64,000 nucleotides of DNA, from contig JADNRV010000018.1 in assembly GCA_015499995.1 (NCBI GenBank), positions 426,115 to 490,114 of the forward strand. Reading direction: 5' to 3'. This document shows, one piece after another, positions 38,729-51,465 of this stretch. Position 1 is the first letter of the stretch. Every line of letters starts with the position of its first letter. The notes below the pieces were generated by a model, which was given only the letters and a program-made list of their open reading frames with translations, did not search any database and had not been told where the DNA came from. This DNA is from Flammula alnicola. Taxonomy: Eukaryota > Basidiomycota > Agaricomycetes > Agaricales > Strophariaceae. The translations under genes were made by a program, and so were the position numbers.

Positions 38729-40194
38729 CCGCAATCGGTTAGGTGATTCTTTGGTGGCACACGTTCTGGATCTAGAATGACACGCTGAAGATGGGAAGGG
38801 ACAAAGAGTAAGCTTCGAACCTGAGAGTCGGCTGTAGCCCGACATTTGTCCGTCACAGTCCGTGAGAAGCCAAAAAAGAGGAGTCATAAATTATAATATA
38901 CTTAGTATGGCTCGGATGGCTGTTGTCTCGTTGAAGCTGTGCCAAACCTTCACAGTTCAATCAATCATGAATACTTGAATTGGGAAGAGGAACTAAATAT
39001 CCTGCGCAGGATATATATCGATGGTACGGCCGTGCCACAACCAAGCCGACTATGTATATCGATCAACGTCCTGTCGCGCTATTCTTGGTCCAAAAGTGAG
39101 TTATTAGAGCATGGAGACTTTAGTGACTGCGTCCCAGATTTCTCAGCGCTTTTCTGATGTAAGGGTCTCCAATCGCGTTGGTCCTTTCCATATGCATCTC
39201 GGCTCGTTAGTCCACTCACCCAGTGTTGACCGTAGTTCACACTACGGTCTCTCACTGCATTTGGACTGCGTCCCTCGGCCTCAACCCCAATGCACAATCT
39301 ATGTAAGGGGTGTCAATAATAAAGCACATCCAGCTGCTCAACATTGCTCACCAGAGAAACGTGGGCCATATCCTTAGAACGATTAAGTGATGCCCCGATA
39401 TCCTGCGATATGTAGTGCGAAATTAAAATATAATCGCACTGCAGTCGACGATTAGTAGCCTGAGCTTATAGTAACACAGCCTGTGAAATCAGTCGGAATC
39501 AGATAACTAGTACATCATGAGTCCAAAGCGAGACTTACGAGTAACTTTTGCTGAACCGTGTACATCCTTCATGACCACACATAATTTTTCTTTCAACGAC
39601 AGCTGCAGAACCGTGTCGACAGCCTACTTTCCGGAAATCTGAGACTCTTGGCAATCGTCGCCATGCCCACCAGCTTTGCGCCTTTGTACTCTGTCGCATG
39701 ACGTGACCGTGACCGTGACTGTTCGCGTTGCTTGACAGATGCAGACAATGAGGTGGAACAATGAGTTCCTTGTCCTCCAGGCCCTTCGTCAACAGCGAAA
39801 ATCTTCTCGGCATGGAACGTGCACATTGACCCGAGATGTATATAAACACAATGAACATGCGACATGTTTTTCCCCACCCTCCCCGACAGCGATCACCAAC
39901 ATAAGCTAGAATCGGGCTGCTTTTTTCTTTCTCTCTCTTCTCTTCAACCTTCACGTTCCTTTCCGCCTGGTGCAGCCCTCAATTCTCCATACAACCAAAG
40001 AGAATTTGAAGAGGCCTTTTACTGCGCTTTGACAGCGACCTTGAGCCACATTACAGCTTCTACTGCATCCACAACGATAACGACTTGAATTACGAATCTC
40101 GACGGGATATCATTCGACTGGATTTCTTGATTTACGGGGCCACACCAGACACCAGATAATACAATAATAAAGACCAATATCCCTTCCTTGCACA
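38729..40194. promoter_or_regulatory. Divergent intergenic region, right copy
   Basis: Copy of 665-2,130 with no visible change. It should carry promoters for the NACHT gene (leftward) and the membrane-protein gene (rightward). The palindrome recurs at 38,997-39,014. A TATATAAACA-like sequence lies near 39,838-39,848, but no downstream gene start is tied to it. Confidence 0.5.
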
Positions 40195-41192
40195 ATGCTT
40201 CCTCCTCGTGCTTGTGCGCCTTTCCTGCCTTCTCCGCATGCCCCGCAAAGCTCACGTTTGATGGATTATTTGCTACTTTTCTCTTCGCAGACACTTTCAT
40301 CGGCCTCAGCGGCATCCGCATCCTCAGTATCGTCGCTCTTCTGCTCGTGTTTGCTAGCAATATTGTTACCCTCGCCAATGACATCAAAGCCGTCAATCAC
40401 TTCATGGCAGCCGGTAAACAGGTGAATGGCACTGCAGCGAACGCGACGACGGGACAGGTGGTGAATATGGATTATATCATGTGCGTCTTCCTTGGTGTTG
40501 GCATAAACCCGAGGATCTCATTTTTATTTTTGTTGCTCTGTAGGGGAAGCACCGTACCGAACCAGCCTGCTGGAGCGTTCTGGGCAGTCTTGAACAGACT
40601 GTTCATAATCTTCCAAACTGTCATTCTCATTGCCTCCGAGTTTGGTTTCCCTGCCAGGTTTTTCGATCGCTATTTCCCCGTCCTTGGCAAAGGGTTCGGT
40701 CTAGGCGCCCTTGGTCTCATCCAGATGCTGTAAGTGCCACATTCTCAAGGCAAAAGAACCATAATCTGAACACTTACTCTTTTCTTTAGTATTGGTGCCG
40801 CGATCCTCTCGCACCACGTTGACACCTTCACTCTCGTCTCTGCCTTCTTCCTTTTCTCCGTCGGATGCCTTAACATCCTCGTCGGCCTCATCTTCCGGGA
40901 ATCTGCCAAGAGCAAGCGCTCTCTCACGTCCTGGCGCGAGCATGCGAAGAGCGCTCTGCCAACGCGCATCGGTGGCGTCCAAATTCCGCTGTCGAACCCT
41001 CCGTCTTTCGTGTCGAATTTGTATACAGGCGGCACTGCTTCGAGCAATGACTCGAAGGCCGACGAGAAGGATAAGTTTGCCGGGTTTGGATTTGGGAGAC
41101 AGGGCGAGAAGGCGGCTGCTCTGAAAGGATATTTGATCTCGAAGCCCGTAGAGTCGTTGCCCCGGTATGTGCCTAAGACGAATCCTTTGTAA
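40195..41192 (+). CDS. Four-TM fungal membrane protein (DUF7598-like), complete copy
   Basis: Exons 40,195-40,213, 40,291-40,480, 40,544-40,729 and 40,790-41,192 give 265 aa. The 19-nt first exon is chosen because it joins in phase to TFIGLSGIRILSIVALLL, placing the start right before the first TM helix. Further TM stretches are AFWAVLNRLFIIFQTVILIA, LGALGLIQMLIGAAILS and VSAFFLFSVGCLNILVGLIF. The tail is hydrophilic, with a glycine-rich end. Function is unknown. The first three exons and the start of the fourth (to 40,859) are duplicated at the window's left edge. Confidence 0.8.
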
Positions 41193-43348
41193 GAGGTTGG
41201 TTGAGGTGTGGGAGTGGCCCACAAGATCCGCGGAAGTATTTTGGGTCAAACCCCGTTTCCTGTGTTTTGCCTGGTTGTTGGATCCACTGACCCCATCTCG
41301 GTGGATATGGGCGCGACACAGCCTTCCACCTCACTCCCAGTACACGCCGAATGAATACGACGGTCGCCTCCGGTCTTCTCCCTTCTACCCGTTACATGAA
41401 CTCCATATACGTCGAGACACGCACACACACGAGAACAAAATTGGACAGAACTCTTCCGATAATGGACCGTATTACAATCTCCTCACTACCCCACATCCTA
41501 TCCATGCATGAATTTACAATACTCCCCCCTCTTTTCAAGTTTCAACTCGTTATTTTAGTGTATCATAGTTACTTATCCTTTTTGCTGTATCTAACACCGG
41601 AGCGTTCTTCCCTGTAGTTTCTAATAAAATTGCAATATTACAGCAGATTACAGCGCTCCAACAAATCTCATGTCAGTTGCCTAATGAAGGGGATTCATCT
41701 TACGACGTACGGTAGCAGGAGAACAGAACGGGACATAGGGGAAACGGTTGGCTTTCATGTGTTGGCTTCCGGATAGATGTGGTTATATCGCAGTAGGAAA
41801 GGACTCCTTGCCAACATTGAATCGCCTAAACTTTAGGCGCCTCCGAGGATTGGCCATCGATACAGTGTCACGTGGGTAGGTGAATTTTTTGGCGCTCATA
41901 AGTATTTGCGTCGAGGGCCTCGACTCGTTTTCTCTCCAACCCTATTCAAGTGGTTGGAATGCTTCAATAACCCGCCGATAGACCGACAATCACTTGCGGT
42001 ACCTTTTGTAGAACCTAATGGGTACTGCGGATGCTCATCGTGCTGCGTACATGTTGGACAACTCCGAAACGTCAATGGATTACATTTCCTGTAAGTGTCC
42101 AGCATTCTCAATCTCTACCTTTTCTTGAAAATTTCACCACAGTTTCGCCTCGTCCAGATTTTACCGGGAAAGCATGTTCTCAGGCTCATGTAGCCCTCTA
42201 CGTATCGTGGCCCCATTCCAATATTCTTAATTATATCTTTCTATTATCCTCTGTCTCTAACTAGCCGCTTGGCCCGGCTTCGCCGCGCCTGGACGCTGCG
42301 TTTGCCCGACGCCAGTGGGCCCAGCTGCAGCCAATGAGAACGCCCAGATATCCCCCGTGGGAAATACCAAGACACCACTTTCAATTGTTATAATAGATTA
42401 GCCACGCCACGCCACAGTCACACTACATACGCCCCGGACTTCTCCTGTTCCGTGGACGACAAGGCTTTCCAGTTAAATTCGGAACATGATCATCATTGAA
42501 TGGAGCACCTAAATAAATCCCACTCCAGAAAAAGCGCAAAAGTTGTATCTGTTGATACATCCGACTCGGAATTTCCGAAACTTCCATCAAGTTCGATAAA
42601 ATCATTTGTTTGACGTACAATGAGAGCACCTGGCCTCTCCCCATGACTTTTTCCGTTACGTGCAATTAAGCCCTTCGCATACCCATGTCGTGAAGGCCGA
42701 TCCCTGTGAGAATTTGAGTTCTTTGCGATAGATCATGTGGGCATATGTAGTGTTTATATTTTTTAATTTAAAGTACTTATTATAACGGGCATCGCCCCCC
42801 CAATCTACTTATCCCCGATTGCTTCTCCTCTTGCAGATATTCTCGAGAAGATAGAGACGATAACCTTCAAGAAGCCAGGCAAAGTCAGACAAAAATGGCG
42901 ACAAGTTGCGCTTGCTGTCGCCATCGGGAGTTTTATGCAGGAATCCACCCACAGCCTGAGATTTACGCGCTTCTGCCACTGTCACATCAACGCTTTTGAC
43001 AGATTTAGCACAGGCAGACGCGGCTGAAGTAGTCCTTCTTCTATTTTTCTTATGCTTGTAAGTTGTAAAATACGTACGTTTATATGAATATGCCTCGACG
43101 CAGTAAGAACGCTCCTTGTGAGAAGTATATGCCATTCTGACGCCATCTACATTCAATCCTACTGAAAATTTGGAAGCAGTAACGTTTGGCGTACCTCTTT
43201 GTTCTTCTACATCTCTTAAAACCTCGTTCTGCGGGTCCACCAAGCCGACTTCCCCTTTCGACAGCAGAGGCCTCGAATTTGCTTCCGGAAACCAGCCAGC
43301 CTTGGAAAGCCTTGGAAGCAGAACCTGCCGAGCGGACAAAGGCCGCCG
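41193..43348. other. Intergenic, 2.2 kb, no gene recognised
   Basis: A minus-strand frame (42,809-43,339, 176 codons) overlaps the 5' side of the next gene, has no domain and uses a doubtful start. I do not call it. The stretch 42,260-42,420 is GC-rich with GCCAC repeats. No tRNA or element ends were found. Confidence 0.45.
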
Positions 43349-45785
43349 ATGACAACAATGCCCAGAACGACGTCAGCAATAACGAGTAACTCAAAAGAAG
43401 GTGGTGGTATGGTGGATGTCGTTCCAGGACGCCTACGGCCAACCATGAGCGCAGGTAGGACAACGAATAGCCATCTCGATAGTCTGGAAGGCGCCCCTGT
43501 CCACGGAGCTAGCCCGAACAACGCCGAGCTGAACGATGATCGAAATATCGCTGAGTCTGGCCTTGTTCGTCCTGTCCCTCCCGGTCACCACAATCGCCTA
43601 TCCCACCCACAAACAAGCCAGCGTCGGGCGCCTTTCGAGTCAACCTCGTTAACAGGGTACCTGAGGACCTTTGGACCTAAAAACGGAGATCGAACCTCTG
43701 TTCTTTCGGGGCACCACCGCTTGAACAACGACGAGCGCCACACGGGTGCAAAAGGAGCGCGTCCATACACTGTTCATGGTTCTGGACCATTTCGCATCGA
43801 CCTCAACGTGGACAACTATTCGTATTCCCGTGACACCGTTGGAGCCAGTGTTGGCAGCGAAGACATCCTCTCATCAACTGGTAGACCTCGAACGCGCAGC
43901 CCCGACGACTACAGGCGCTCTACTTCCAGTTCGACGAGACAGTGGCTAAATAAAGTGCCAGAAGAGATGGAATCTGGTGCCACTGCTCCTACAAGCTTGG
44001 AGGAGCGTCAGAATTTTGCGGACAGTCAACGAGATTATGGTTCTGTAGGACGCGGGACGACAAATGCTGCAGACGATGCACTCTTGTACGACGAGGACAA
44101 TGAGCTCAGCGAGGAGGAGGAAGAATGGTTATTGGACGAGGAGTTGGCTAAGCAAGGCTTATATCGAGGTGCGAACGCATATACTCACTTTCGACGCGCA
44201 TATACTCACTATTTGCATCCAGGCAACTACATAAACTTGTTATTGCTATACACTCTAGTACCTTTGTCCTCGGTTCTTGCTTTCGTTCTGCTCGCTCTGC
44301 TCCCCGTCTTTGCCTTCTCAAGTCAATCGCCCTCGCCATTTCCTTATCCTCCATACCTCCCGTTCCCTCTCCCAGAAGTGTTCACTGCGACCGCTCTTTG
44401 GTCTTTGTCTTACCTTCTGCGAGATTTCCTCTATGCGACCTCCCTTTTCAACACGTCATTCATAACTATCCCAATCCACCGATACCCAACGTTCCTTCCG
44501 GCTTTGACATCGACCATCTCTGCCATATTACAGAGTGCCTCAACACTCTTCTTTCGCCAACTCGCTGTACCGATCTTGCTAATACCACACTATTCCACCG
44601 AACGCCTGGGTTTGCTCCAGCCCTTGTTCTTTGGAGCCCAACACGCGGATAACGTGCATAAGCATCACTTCCCCACATGGCAGGACGACGCGTTCCGGCG
44701 TGTGTGGTGGGTGGCTCTAGGGTGGGCCGCAGCGGAGGCGGTGGTCGGGATCAAACAAGGTTATGAGAGCATAGCATTGTACAAGGATGTCCTCGTCAGT
44801 GTCAACAAAAACGCGAGCAAGGCGAGGTTGATGACTGAGTTGAGAAGTAATCGAACAGACGGAGGGGAACAGGGAGGGGAACAGGCGGGGCCAGGAAACA
44901 ATGGACCTAGTCCAAGGTCGCATACGCCTGTCAGCAGGCAGGTGATGGATGAAGACACGAATGCGACACCCACGCAGCGGGATTGGGAAGGTCGTCAACG
45001 GCCCTTTTCGGCTCGTGGTGGTAGAGATAGCAGTGCCGTACCGACAAACCTAGCATCGACGTCGCGGAGGAGAGATCATTCAGATTCTCTTTCGTCCTCT
45101 AACTCCAATTCCCGATATGATCCGGTCGACGACCTGCGTGGTTCGGGAACCCTTGGAGAAAGACAGCCTCTGTTGAATGTTGGTGCCAATGCGAATGTTT
45201 TGAAACGCGACTCGGCCAACGACAGTGACAGGCTATTGGCTGAGAATGAGGTTGAGAGAGATCTGGACGAATTAATGGCACTCAAGAGTCGAGAGGAGTT
45301 GGAGGAGGTGTATGGCATTCCTGTCATCGTGAGTCGCCTTGTTTTTTTTGAACCGTGCTGTAAGGATATCACATTCTGACGTGAACACTTTTTGTGCATG
45401 TTCTCAGCGCATACCAGTGTTCATCTCGTGCTTGCACAGAATCAACTCTATTCTGTCCTCATTGGGCGTCTGTCTACTGCTCACAGCGGCTTATATGCGT
45501 TCGACTCTTGCGTTCACCTCTCCCCCGTCTGGGTCTTTTGCTCCTACATTTCCGTCGGGTCCAGGGTCTTCCCAACAGGCTCTCCTAGCCCATCCATTTC
45601 GAGCCTCAAATAAAATGCTCATCATCACTCTCCCTATTCTGCTCGCATTGCAGGCTCTGTTGACGATGATGCACACCCCCTGGATTCTGCCGCGGATAGG
45701 TATTCATACATTCGTGTATGTTACGCTCTTGGTATCCCTAGGCCTCTTTTTTGGTGGCCTCGGGGTATGGGAGGCGTTGACCTAG
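43349..45785 (+). CDS. Multi-pass membrane protein with long disordered N-terminus, unknown
   Basis: Two exons (43,349-45,328 and 45,408-45,785) give 785 aa. Residues 1-270 are polar and low-complexity, with an acidic run (DEDNELSEEEEEWLLDEE) just before the membrane part. TM stretches include INLLLLYTLVPLSSVLAFVLL, an adjacent hydrophobic LPVFAF segment, and FRRVWWVALGWAAAEAVVGI. A second polar, Ser/Arg-rich loop (about 500-640) follows. The second exon adds three more helices (INSILSSLGVCLLLTAAYM, MLIITLPILLALQALLTMM, FVYVTLLVSLGLFFGGLGV). I do not recognise the family; it appears to be a fungal membrane protein of about six or more passes. The reading frame is clean. Confidence 0.75.
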
Positions 45786-47899
45786 CCGTTCTTTCTGCAC
45801 GCGCTCCAGCCAAGTGCGACGGCAGTTTCTTTTGGAGTTATGATTCCCTGGATTGTAATATCTCAACTTCCTTGCTCTGTCTCTTTCATGTTTTCGTGTT
45901 TGCTTGTACGCATTCGGATTCGCATTTTTCTGTCAAATAAGAAGGCTCGACTTTTGATTACTTATAATATTACGATAATTGAATAGGAATAACATTGTAT
46001 CAATAACTGGTGACATACACGTGTGCAAGCGTCTAAATTTCTCTAAATTTCCTTATATCAGACTTTCAGAGTTATCGACACGCTTTGAAATGCCACGCCA
46101 AGGGACCGCTGGAAGTACACTGTATACACTATAATAGATACTAGTGCTCATCAGAATCCATCATAAATTCGTGGAAGTTGAAACGAATGGGAAGAGAGCA
46201 GAACGCCGGGTACCTCTTGTGCCCCGCGAGTCATATTTCCTTCAAATTTCCGTTCAACTTCTAGACCAAATGAACGTTGTGGTCCGAAACAAGAGATGAT
46301 CAAGATCGACACTCGGTCATTCTGACATGCGCCACACTTATTTTGGGGTGTAAACAGCAGAGGAATTATCGGAGTCATGATAGTTTAGATTCAACTGCGG
46401 ATTTTACAAATGACTAGGAAGCATCGCATAAGCGCTCTTGTTACTAGTCTTGTTGGAAAAGCCGAATCGCTGGGCTGTCTTATAGAAGTCGTTTCAAATG
46501 TGGCCTCTGTGACAATACCTATATCCCTGTACTTGTTCTGGAACATTCAAACGACACGCTCTGATCTCACCGAGGACGTGTGGGCGTCACGCTGTGTTCG
46601 GTATGTTCGAAGTGCTGAAGCCGTGCAGAGATTCACTAAATTAAATAGAAATGCCTTTCTATGCCTTTAACTACCATAAAACCCAGGGGCGGTGCTTGGG
46701 CGATGCATCCTAATGAACGCTTTTAGCACGACAATCATCCATGCGAAGAGATATGCAGTGCAGAGCCACATGGAAGGGGTCCCAAAGGTGGCTGACATCA
46801 AATTTCAACCAAATTCACGAGTCAGACGTCGTGCTCAATATTCGACAGAGGCTGTAGTCCAACGATATTTGCCTCGTGTATGGCGTATTTAGATAGAACA
46901 TGTTTCAAGTTCCGGCGCCGAGTTCAGTCACACATTAACCCAGAGATCTGGGAATACAAGACTATTTATGTGGAGGTTTTCCGTGTATCTTTTTTTGAAA
47001 AACACTTAGAAGATGGGAGAAAACGACTTGATACAGTCAGTACTCAGGGGCGATTGGTCTATTTTTAGATGTATGCTCTGCCAGGTAGACGGGCGCTTAT
47101 TTCGTCGTGCAGTTCGGATTCATTTCTCCCAACGTCAAAGCAGCAGATGACTCCATTTACAGCACAAAATTACTAGGCAAGTGGATCGTTGGTAACGTGA
47201 AGACCTCCCGTTAACGTCATTTCTTTTTTTTTCCTGGCGAAGCAGATCGAACATTCTTCCTCACGTTTCCAAGCCATACACCAACTCCTGAGCCATCATG
47301 CCTGATGAATTCCTTCACAGATACTCAGGCTCCGAACAAGCACAATTGTGTCTCGGGAATTATTCAGTCGGAGGACAAAAGTGAAGGCGAAGAGTGTTCG
47401 CCTCCAACCGAGTTTCCTACACAACGGAACTTTCTAGATCTACGAGGGCCTTTCTGAATGTGATACTAGTCGGAAGTTCGGAAATATACAAAGATGTTAG
47501 ATCTGTGTCGAGTCATCTAAGCCTGTATATTCGGAGCATGATTGGATAAATGAATGAGACTGCAGCACCTCGAAATAGACTAATATAGTCTGTAATTCAA
47601 GTCAACGTAGTTGCTATTCCCAGTGCGTAAGGCCAACAACATATGATATACTCCGCGATCCTGACTTAATCCATGGATGTAACCCACTGATGAAGCATTG
47701 CACAGGTCGAGGTGTCTTGGTGGGCTGAGGCCTCAAGGCCTCATGTCTATGGTGCTTTTCGAAGCAACGCACCTTGCGCAGTATAAAAGAATGCGATGGG
47801 CCACCTCACGATTCTTCACACATACCCGCTCATCGACTCAATTCATTCATACTTCAATAGTGGCCACCTGTTACCCCTCGTTTACCCCCCTTTGAACCA
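45786..47899. other. Intergenic, 2.1 kb, no gene recognised
   Basis: Open frames at 46,410-46,670 and 46,692-47,068 show no domain or splice chain. The only clear signal is the TATA box before the next gene. Confidence 0.45.
47782..47788 (+). promoter_or_regulatory. TATA box of the 88-aa gene
   Basis: TATAAAA lies 112 bp upstream of the ATG at 47,900, with CT-rich DNA (CACCTGTTACCCCTCG..) between them, as in many fungal core promoters. Confidence 0.5.
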
Positions 47900-48286
47900 A
47901 TGTCTTCGTCGAACCAACTTTCAGAATTCCAAATCTCACCGGATATGCAGTTTGCGATAGACGTCGGCCATGTCAACTATCACCAGGTCAGCACCTACCA
48001 CACTTTTGTTCCCTGAACCTTAACACGCCTTCTTTTCTTTGCTTTGCAGGGATCAGTCATTGTCGTAGATGAGGCTAGCCCTCTTCATGGCAAAGTTGGG
48101 AAGATACCCCGCCGCCGAGGTCTTCGTATGGTACTTATTACTAGCATCAATATTGGCCGTATAAGTACTGACGTCGTTGTTATCTAGGATGCAGACGGAA
48201 ACGCTGTGTATATTGTGACTTTCGTAGATGCACGCGGGAGGGTGTTCACTCAAGAAATGCTCCATCATCAATTGGTCCAGATCTGA
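47900..48286 (+). CDS. Small 88-aa protein, three exons, unknown
   Basis: Exons 47,900-47,986, 48,050-48,130 and 48,188-48,286 join in phase 0 and end at TGA. Donors are GTCAGC and GTACTT, acceptors TTGCAG and TCTAG. The product alternates short strands (GSVIVVDEAS, HGKVGKIPRRRG, NAVYIVTFVDARGR, FTQEMLHHQLVQI), which suggests a small beta-barrel of the KOW/SH3 kind. No signal peptide or TM segment. The TATA box and clean splice phases support a real gene. Function not known. Confidence 0.6.
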
Positions 48287-48474
48287 GAGTGAAGTGAAAT
48301 CTCGATTTGAGGAAGGCTCACGAATTGGATGGGCTATTTAAGTTTACACTAGTATCAATCTAATGGGCGCCAAATATTTAATGGCTATTAATCGGCGCAA
48401 TGAACATACGCATAATGTGACAAGCACTGAAATTAAAGGATCGCTCGCTATTAAAACCAGGGTAAGAGATAAGA

Positions 48475-48825
48475 TCAAAGATCCTGCAGCTTGGCTGGTA
48501 TCTTCTTCAGGCCCTTGAGCAGTGCCCTCAGCGAAATTAGCTCCTTCTTCCGGAGTGATTTTTTGAAAGGAAGCAGACGCAATGCCATTGAATCAGAAGT
48601 GCCAACACCCAACAAGGTGCCTCTAAAAAAAGCCACTTGGCTCACAATCTCGTACAGCCATGAAGGAAAGGAAGGTCTGACTATGGTTTCGTCTAGAAAG
48701 CCATATCCTACGCTGACTCCATCCTCGATGTTGCAAGATATGTGTGCCAAAGATCCGGGCTTTAGCATGCCTGCCTTCTCGTCGACCTTGCTCTGTGCAG
48801 GAGTGAAATCTTCTAGCTCATTCAC
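48475..48825 (-). CDS. Hypothetical protein, probable last exon of a minus-strand gene
   Basis: The open frame encodes about 116 residues with a mixed, globular-looking composition (GSLAHISCNIEDGVSVGYGF, WLYEIVSQVAFFRGTLLGVG) and a basic C-terminal helix region (FKKSLRKKELISLRALLKGL). It has no ATG, so upstream exons should lie in 48,830-49,200, but I could not join any with confidence. No family recognised. Confidence 0.35.
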   Translation of the reverse strand: MNELEDFTPAQSKVDEKAGMLKPGSLAHISCNIEDGVSVGYGFLDETIVRPSFPSWLYEIVSQVAFFRGTLLGVGTSDSMALRLLPFKKSLRKKELISLRALLKGLKKIPAKLQDL

Positions 48826-50048
48826 GTCCGACCTCAGGCCCAGTCAGTCGGGGATTCGGCAGTCAGTTCGCCCATATCGCGGCGGCGTGTTGCATGGAAT
48901 ACAAAATCCCACTATAGGGGAGTATCAGGTGCGTTGTAGAGCGTATGAAAATGTGGAATGTTTATCCTTTCCGTTCAGTGTACGGCAATTGAAGCCATGG
49001 AAAGGAAGGAATAAGCACGCATGCTGTGGACATTAGAACACGGATAGTTGAAGGGCAGTCTTCATGAAAGGAGTTAGATGGGTATGCGGGAAGTTGCGGA
49101 TAGTTTTATTTATTTATGACGACAAAGGGATACAGAAGACAGGGATATGGACGAACAGTTGAGAGCAAAGCAGGCAGAGTGTGATTGGTTATCCCAGTAT
49201 CGAAATCTGACTGACATCAGGGCGCCGAAAGAAAAGAGAAGTAAAAGAAGATTGGGTAACTAGAGAAATATGGTCAGCAAGATTATCGACAATTGAGCGT
49301 TGAAAAAGATTTTCGTAAAAAAAAAAAAAAAAAAAAATTCAGGTGTTCGATGTAAATCAACAGCTCCCTTGCCCGCCTCCACATTGTACACCGGGAGACT
49401 TTGGTATGGGTAAGAAGTTCGTGTCCGCCCATCGAGTAGAAATTCATCAAATGATAATAGAAAACAGAAAAGAGAACCGCAACGTTTGGATCAGAAGGTA
49501 GACTCACACGTATGACCCAAAATCATGCTAACAAGCCGTGGCGATATCTGTGGAGAAGGATAAGGGAGTTAGCGAAAGAGTCGGAGAGCGTTACGAAGAG
49601 AGAAAAGGAAGCTCAGACAAGGCTGAAATCGATTAAGTATTCCACATTGAATTCAGAATGTGGTAAAGTATGGTATAAATTCAAATCATCACCACAAGAG
49701 AAATAGCAGGAGAGAAACTCACCAAGACATAGGGTATCCGAAAGGGGAGAGCAAGAGCAATGGTCGTGGTTACTAGTTGAGAGGACGTGTGAATGAGAAG
49801 GAAAAAAATAGTGTAAATTATTCAATCTCCGTAGGCACTCCATCCTAACAAGCCCAAAGTCAATCACATGACCTCTGACGATAATTTCGAGCATGTTCTC
49901 ACCAATTCATGAACTCTCCAGAGTTTTGAAAATTCATATATGTTTTGAATCCTCAAAGAACGACTGCTTCCCCTTTGTGTTGATATAGCGAAGTTCGTCT
50001 CAACCCACGAAATCCATACTACGAAGGACCAAAACCCCGACATCCAAG
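48826..50048. other. Mostly intergenic; poly(A) run
   Basis: Contains an uninterrupted run of 21 A at 49,317-49,337. Short frames on both strands (49,283-49,894) have no domain. The last ~150 bp should be the FES1 promoter. Confidence 0.45.
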
Positions 50049-51465
50049 ATGCAGTCAATTCTTAGATGGTCAATCGAAAATTCTACCCCAATGGATAGCG
50101 CTCCGAGCGACCGTCCACCAGTGGAACGCAAGGATCTAGATCCAGCGATAATTGACTTGATTCTAGGAAAGCCAGACTCAGAGCAAATGAAGGAAGATAT
50201 GGCAGTTGCACTGGATACGAAGAAGAGCGAAGAAGAGCGAATCAACGCATTGGATCATCTCGAGATGGTGAGTTTTAACGACTGTTCTTTGACTAAGATC
50301 TCATTTACTTTGGACTGTCCTTTCAGCTAATCGAGCATATCGATAACGCGAACGGTATGTCCTCCGTTACTCTATCCATAAAACATTGCATCTAATGTCG
50401 GATATCTAGATCTCGAGAAACTAAGACTCTGGGAACCTCTTCACTTCTTGCTCACTGCGGATTCATCTACTCCCAAGGTCAAGATGCAGGTGTTATGGGT
50501 CATTGGTACCGCATTACAAAACAACCCGTCGGCTCAGGATGTTGTCAGCAGTTTCACTTATTATTTCTGAAGGGCGTTTGCTAAAGTCTTGATACAGTAC
50601 CTTTCATATAATCCACTCCCTGTCCTTCTCTCTTTCCTCGATCCTTCTCCCTCGTCTTCAGCATCAATACGCGCAAAAGCTCTCTATACTCTTTCAGGCT
50701 TGCTGAAACATAACGCACCTGCCGTAGAAGCTCTGGGGAAGCCAGAGGCTGCGGGATGGACAAAGCTGCGCAATGCTCTTCAAGGTCGATGAATGACATT
50801 CGACGGTCGAGTTTTTATACTAAATTTTGCTTCTGATCTCTTAGATTCCTCGATCTCAGTTCGCAGAAAGGCAATTTTCCTTATCAGCTCCCTCCTTCTT
50901 CCCACTTCAGCAACAACCAACGAGCCGGCACCTCCGAACTCCCTTCGCATCGAAGACGACCCCAATGCTTCCTCATCTGCGACAGCTGTAACCAGCTCGA
51001 CGACAAACATCTTGCTTCCAGATCAACGACCCGCCGCTCCCGCCGACCCGGTCTTTGCTAATTCGCACGCTGCACAGCTCCGCAACCCTTCACGAAGCTC
51101 AACATCCACGCTAACCTTGGTTGCTTTGCAAGAGCACAATATTCTGGATGCTATAATATCAGCTGTTACGACTCCATTCCCTCATGGGGAAGACGGGGAG
51201 AATACCGGTTCAGATACCGATTTTGAAGAGAAGGTAATCCAGTGAGTACTTTCTATGTTCCAATGAAAACAAAGGTTGACGACTCTTATCAAGCTTCCTA
51301 CATATTTATTCAGTAACATGTCAAGGCGTGCTGTCCAAGTCACAGAAGACCCAGCTGAAGACGTGGATACAGGCTGAAAAGCAGAAGGAGGGAGAAAATC
51401 GATTGCTCGAGAAGTGGAATTTGTCGAGGCAGGAATACGCAGCTCTTGTCGGGAAGCTCTTGTAG
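50049..51465 (+). CDS. FES1: Hsp70 nucleotide exchange factor Fes1 (one frame break)
   Basis: Cytosolic HspBP1/Fes1-family armadillo protein that releases ADP from Hsp70 (Ssa-type). Exons 50,049-50,267, 50,327-50,354, 50,410-50,543, 50,598-50,784, 50,845-51,241 and a last one ending at 51,465 fit. The start MQSILRWSIENSTP is the family signature. Armadillo helices follow (KLRLWEPLHFLLTADSSTPK, VKMQVLWVIGTALQNNPSAQ, VLLSFLDP, SIRAKALYTLSGLLKHNAPA). The exon-5 insert is Ser/Pro-rich. The last exon reads KSQKTQLKTWIQAEKQKEG to VGKLL. One base is missing near 51,315; the uncorrected frame ends early in DVDTG. Confidence 0.88.

Larger units (their letters stand above)
34234..40859. repeat. Right arm of the 6.7-kb inverted repeat
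   Basis: Reverse-oriented copy of 1-6,705. No difference is visible from about 37,655 to 40,859. It is diverged from 37,655 inward, with a 6-bp deletion in the third NACHT intron and many substitutions and small indels in the F-box copy. The homologous region probably continues past 40,859, but its partner would lie outside the window. Confidence 0.95.

Noticed and set aside
42809..43339. 176-codon minus-strand frame
   Set aside because: Overlaps the 5' end region of the plus-strand membrane-protein gene, has a doubtful start and no recognisable domain.
49317..49337. Run of 21 A, looked at as a retroposed poly(A) tail
   Set aside because: No processed gene copy or target-site duplication is seen next to it; a similar 21-T run in a UBP6 intron shows such runs occur by slippage here.
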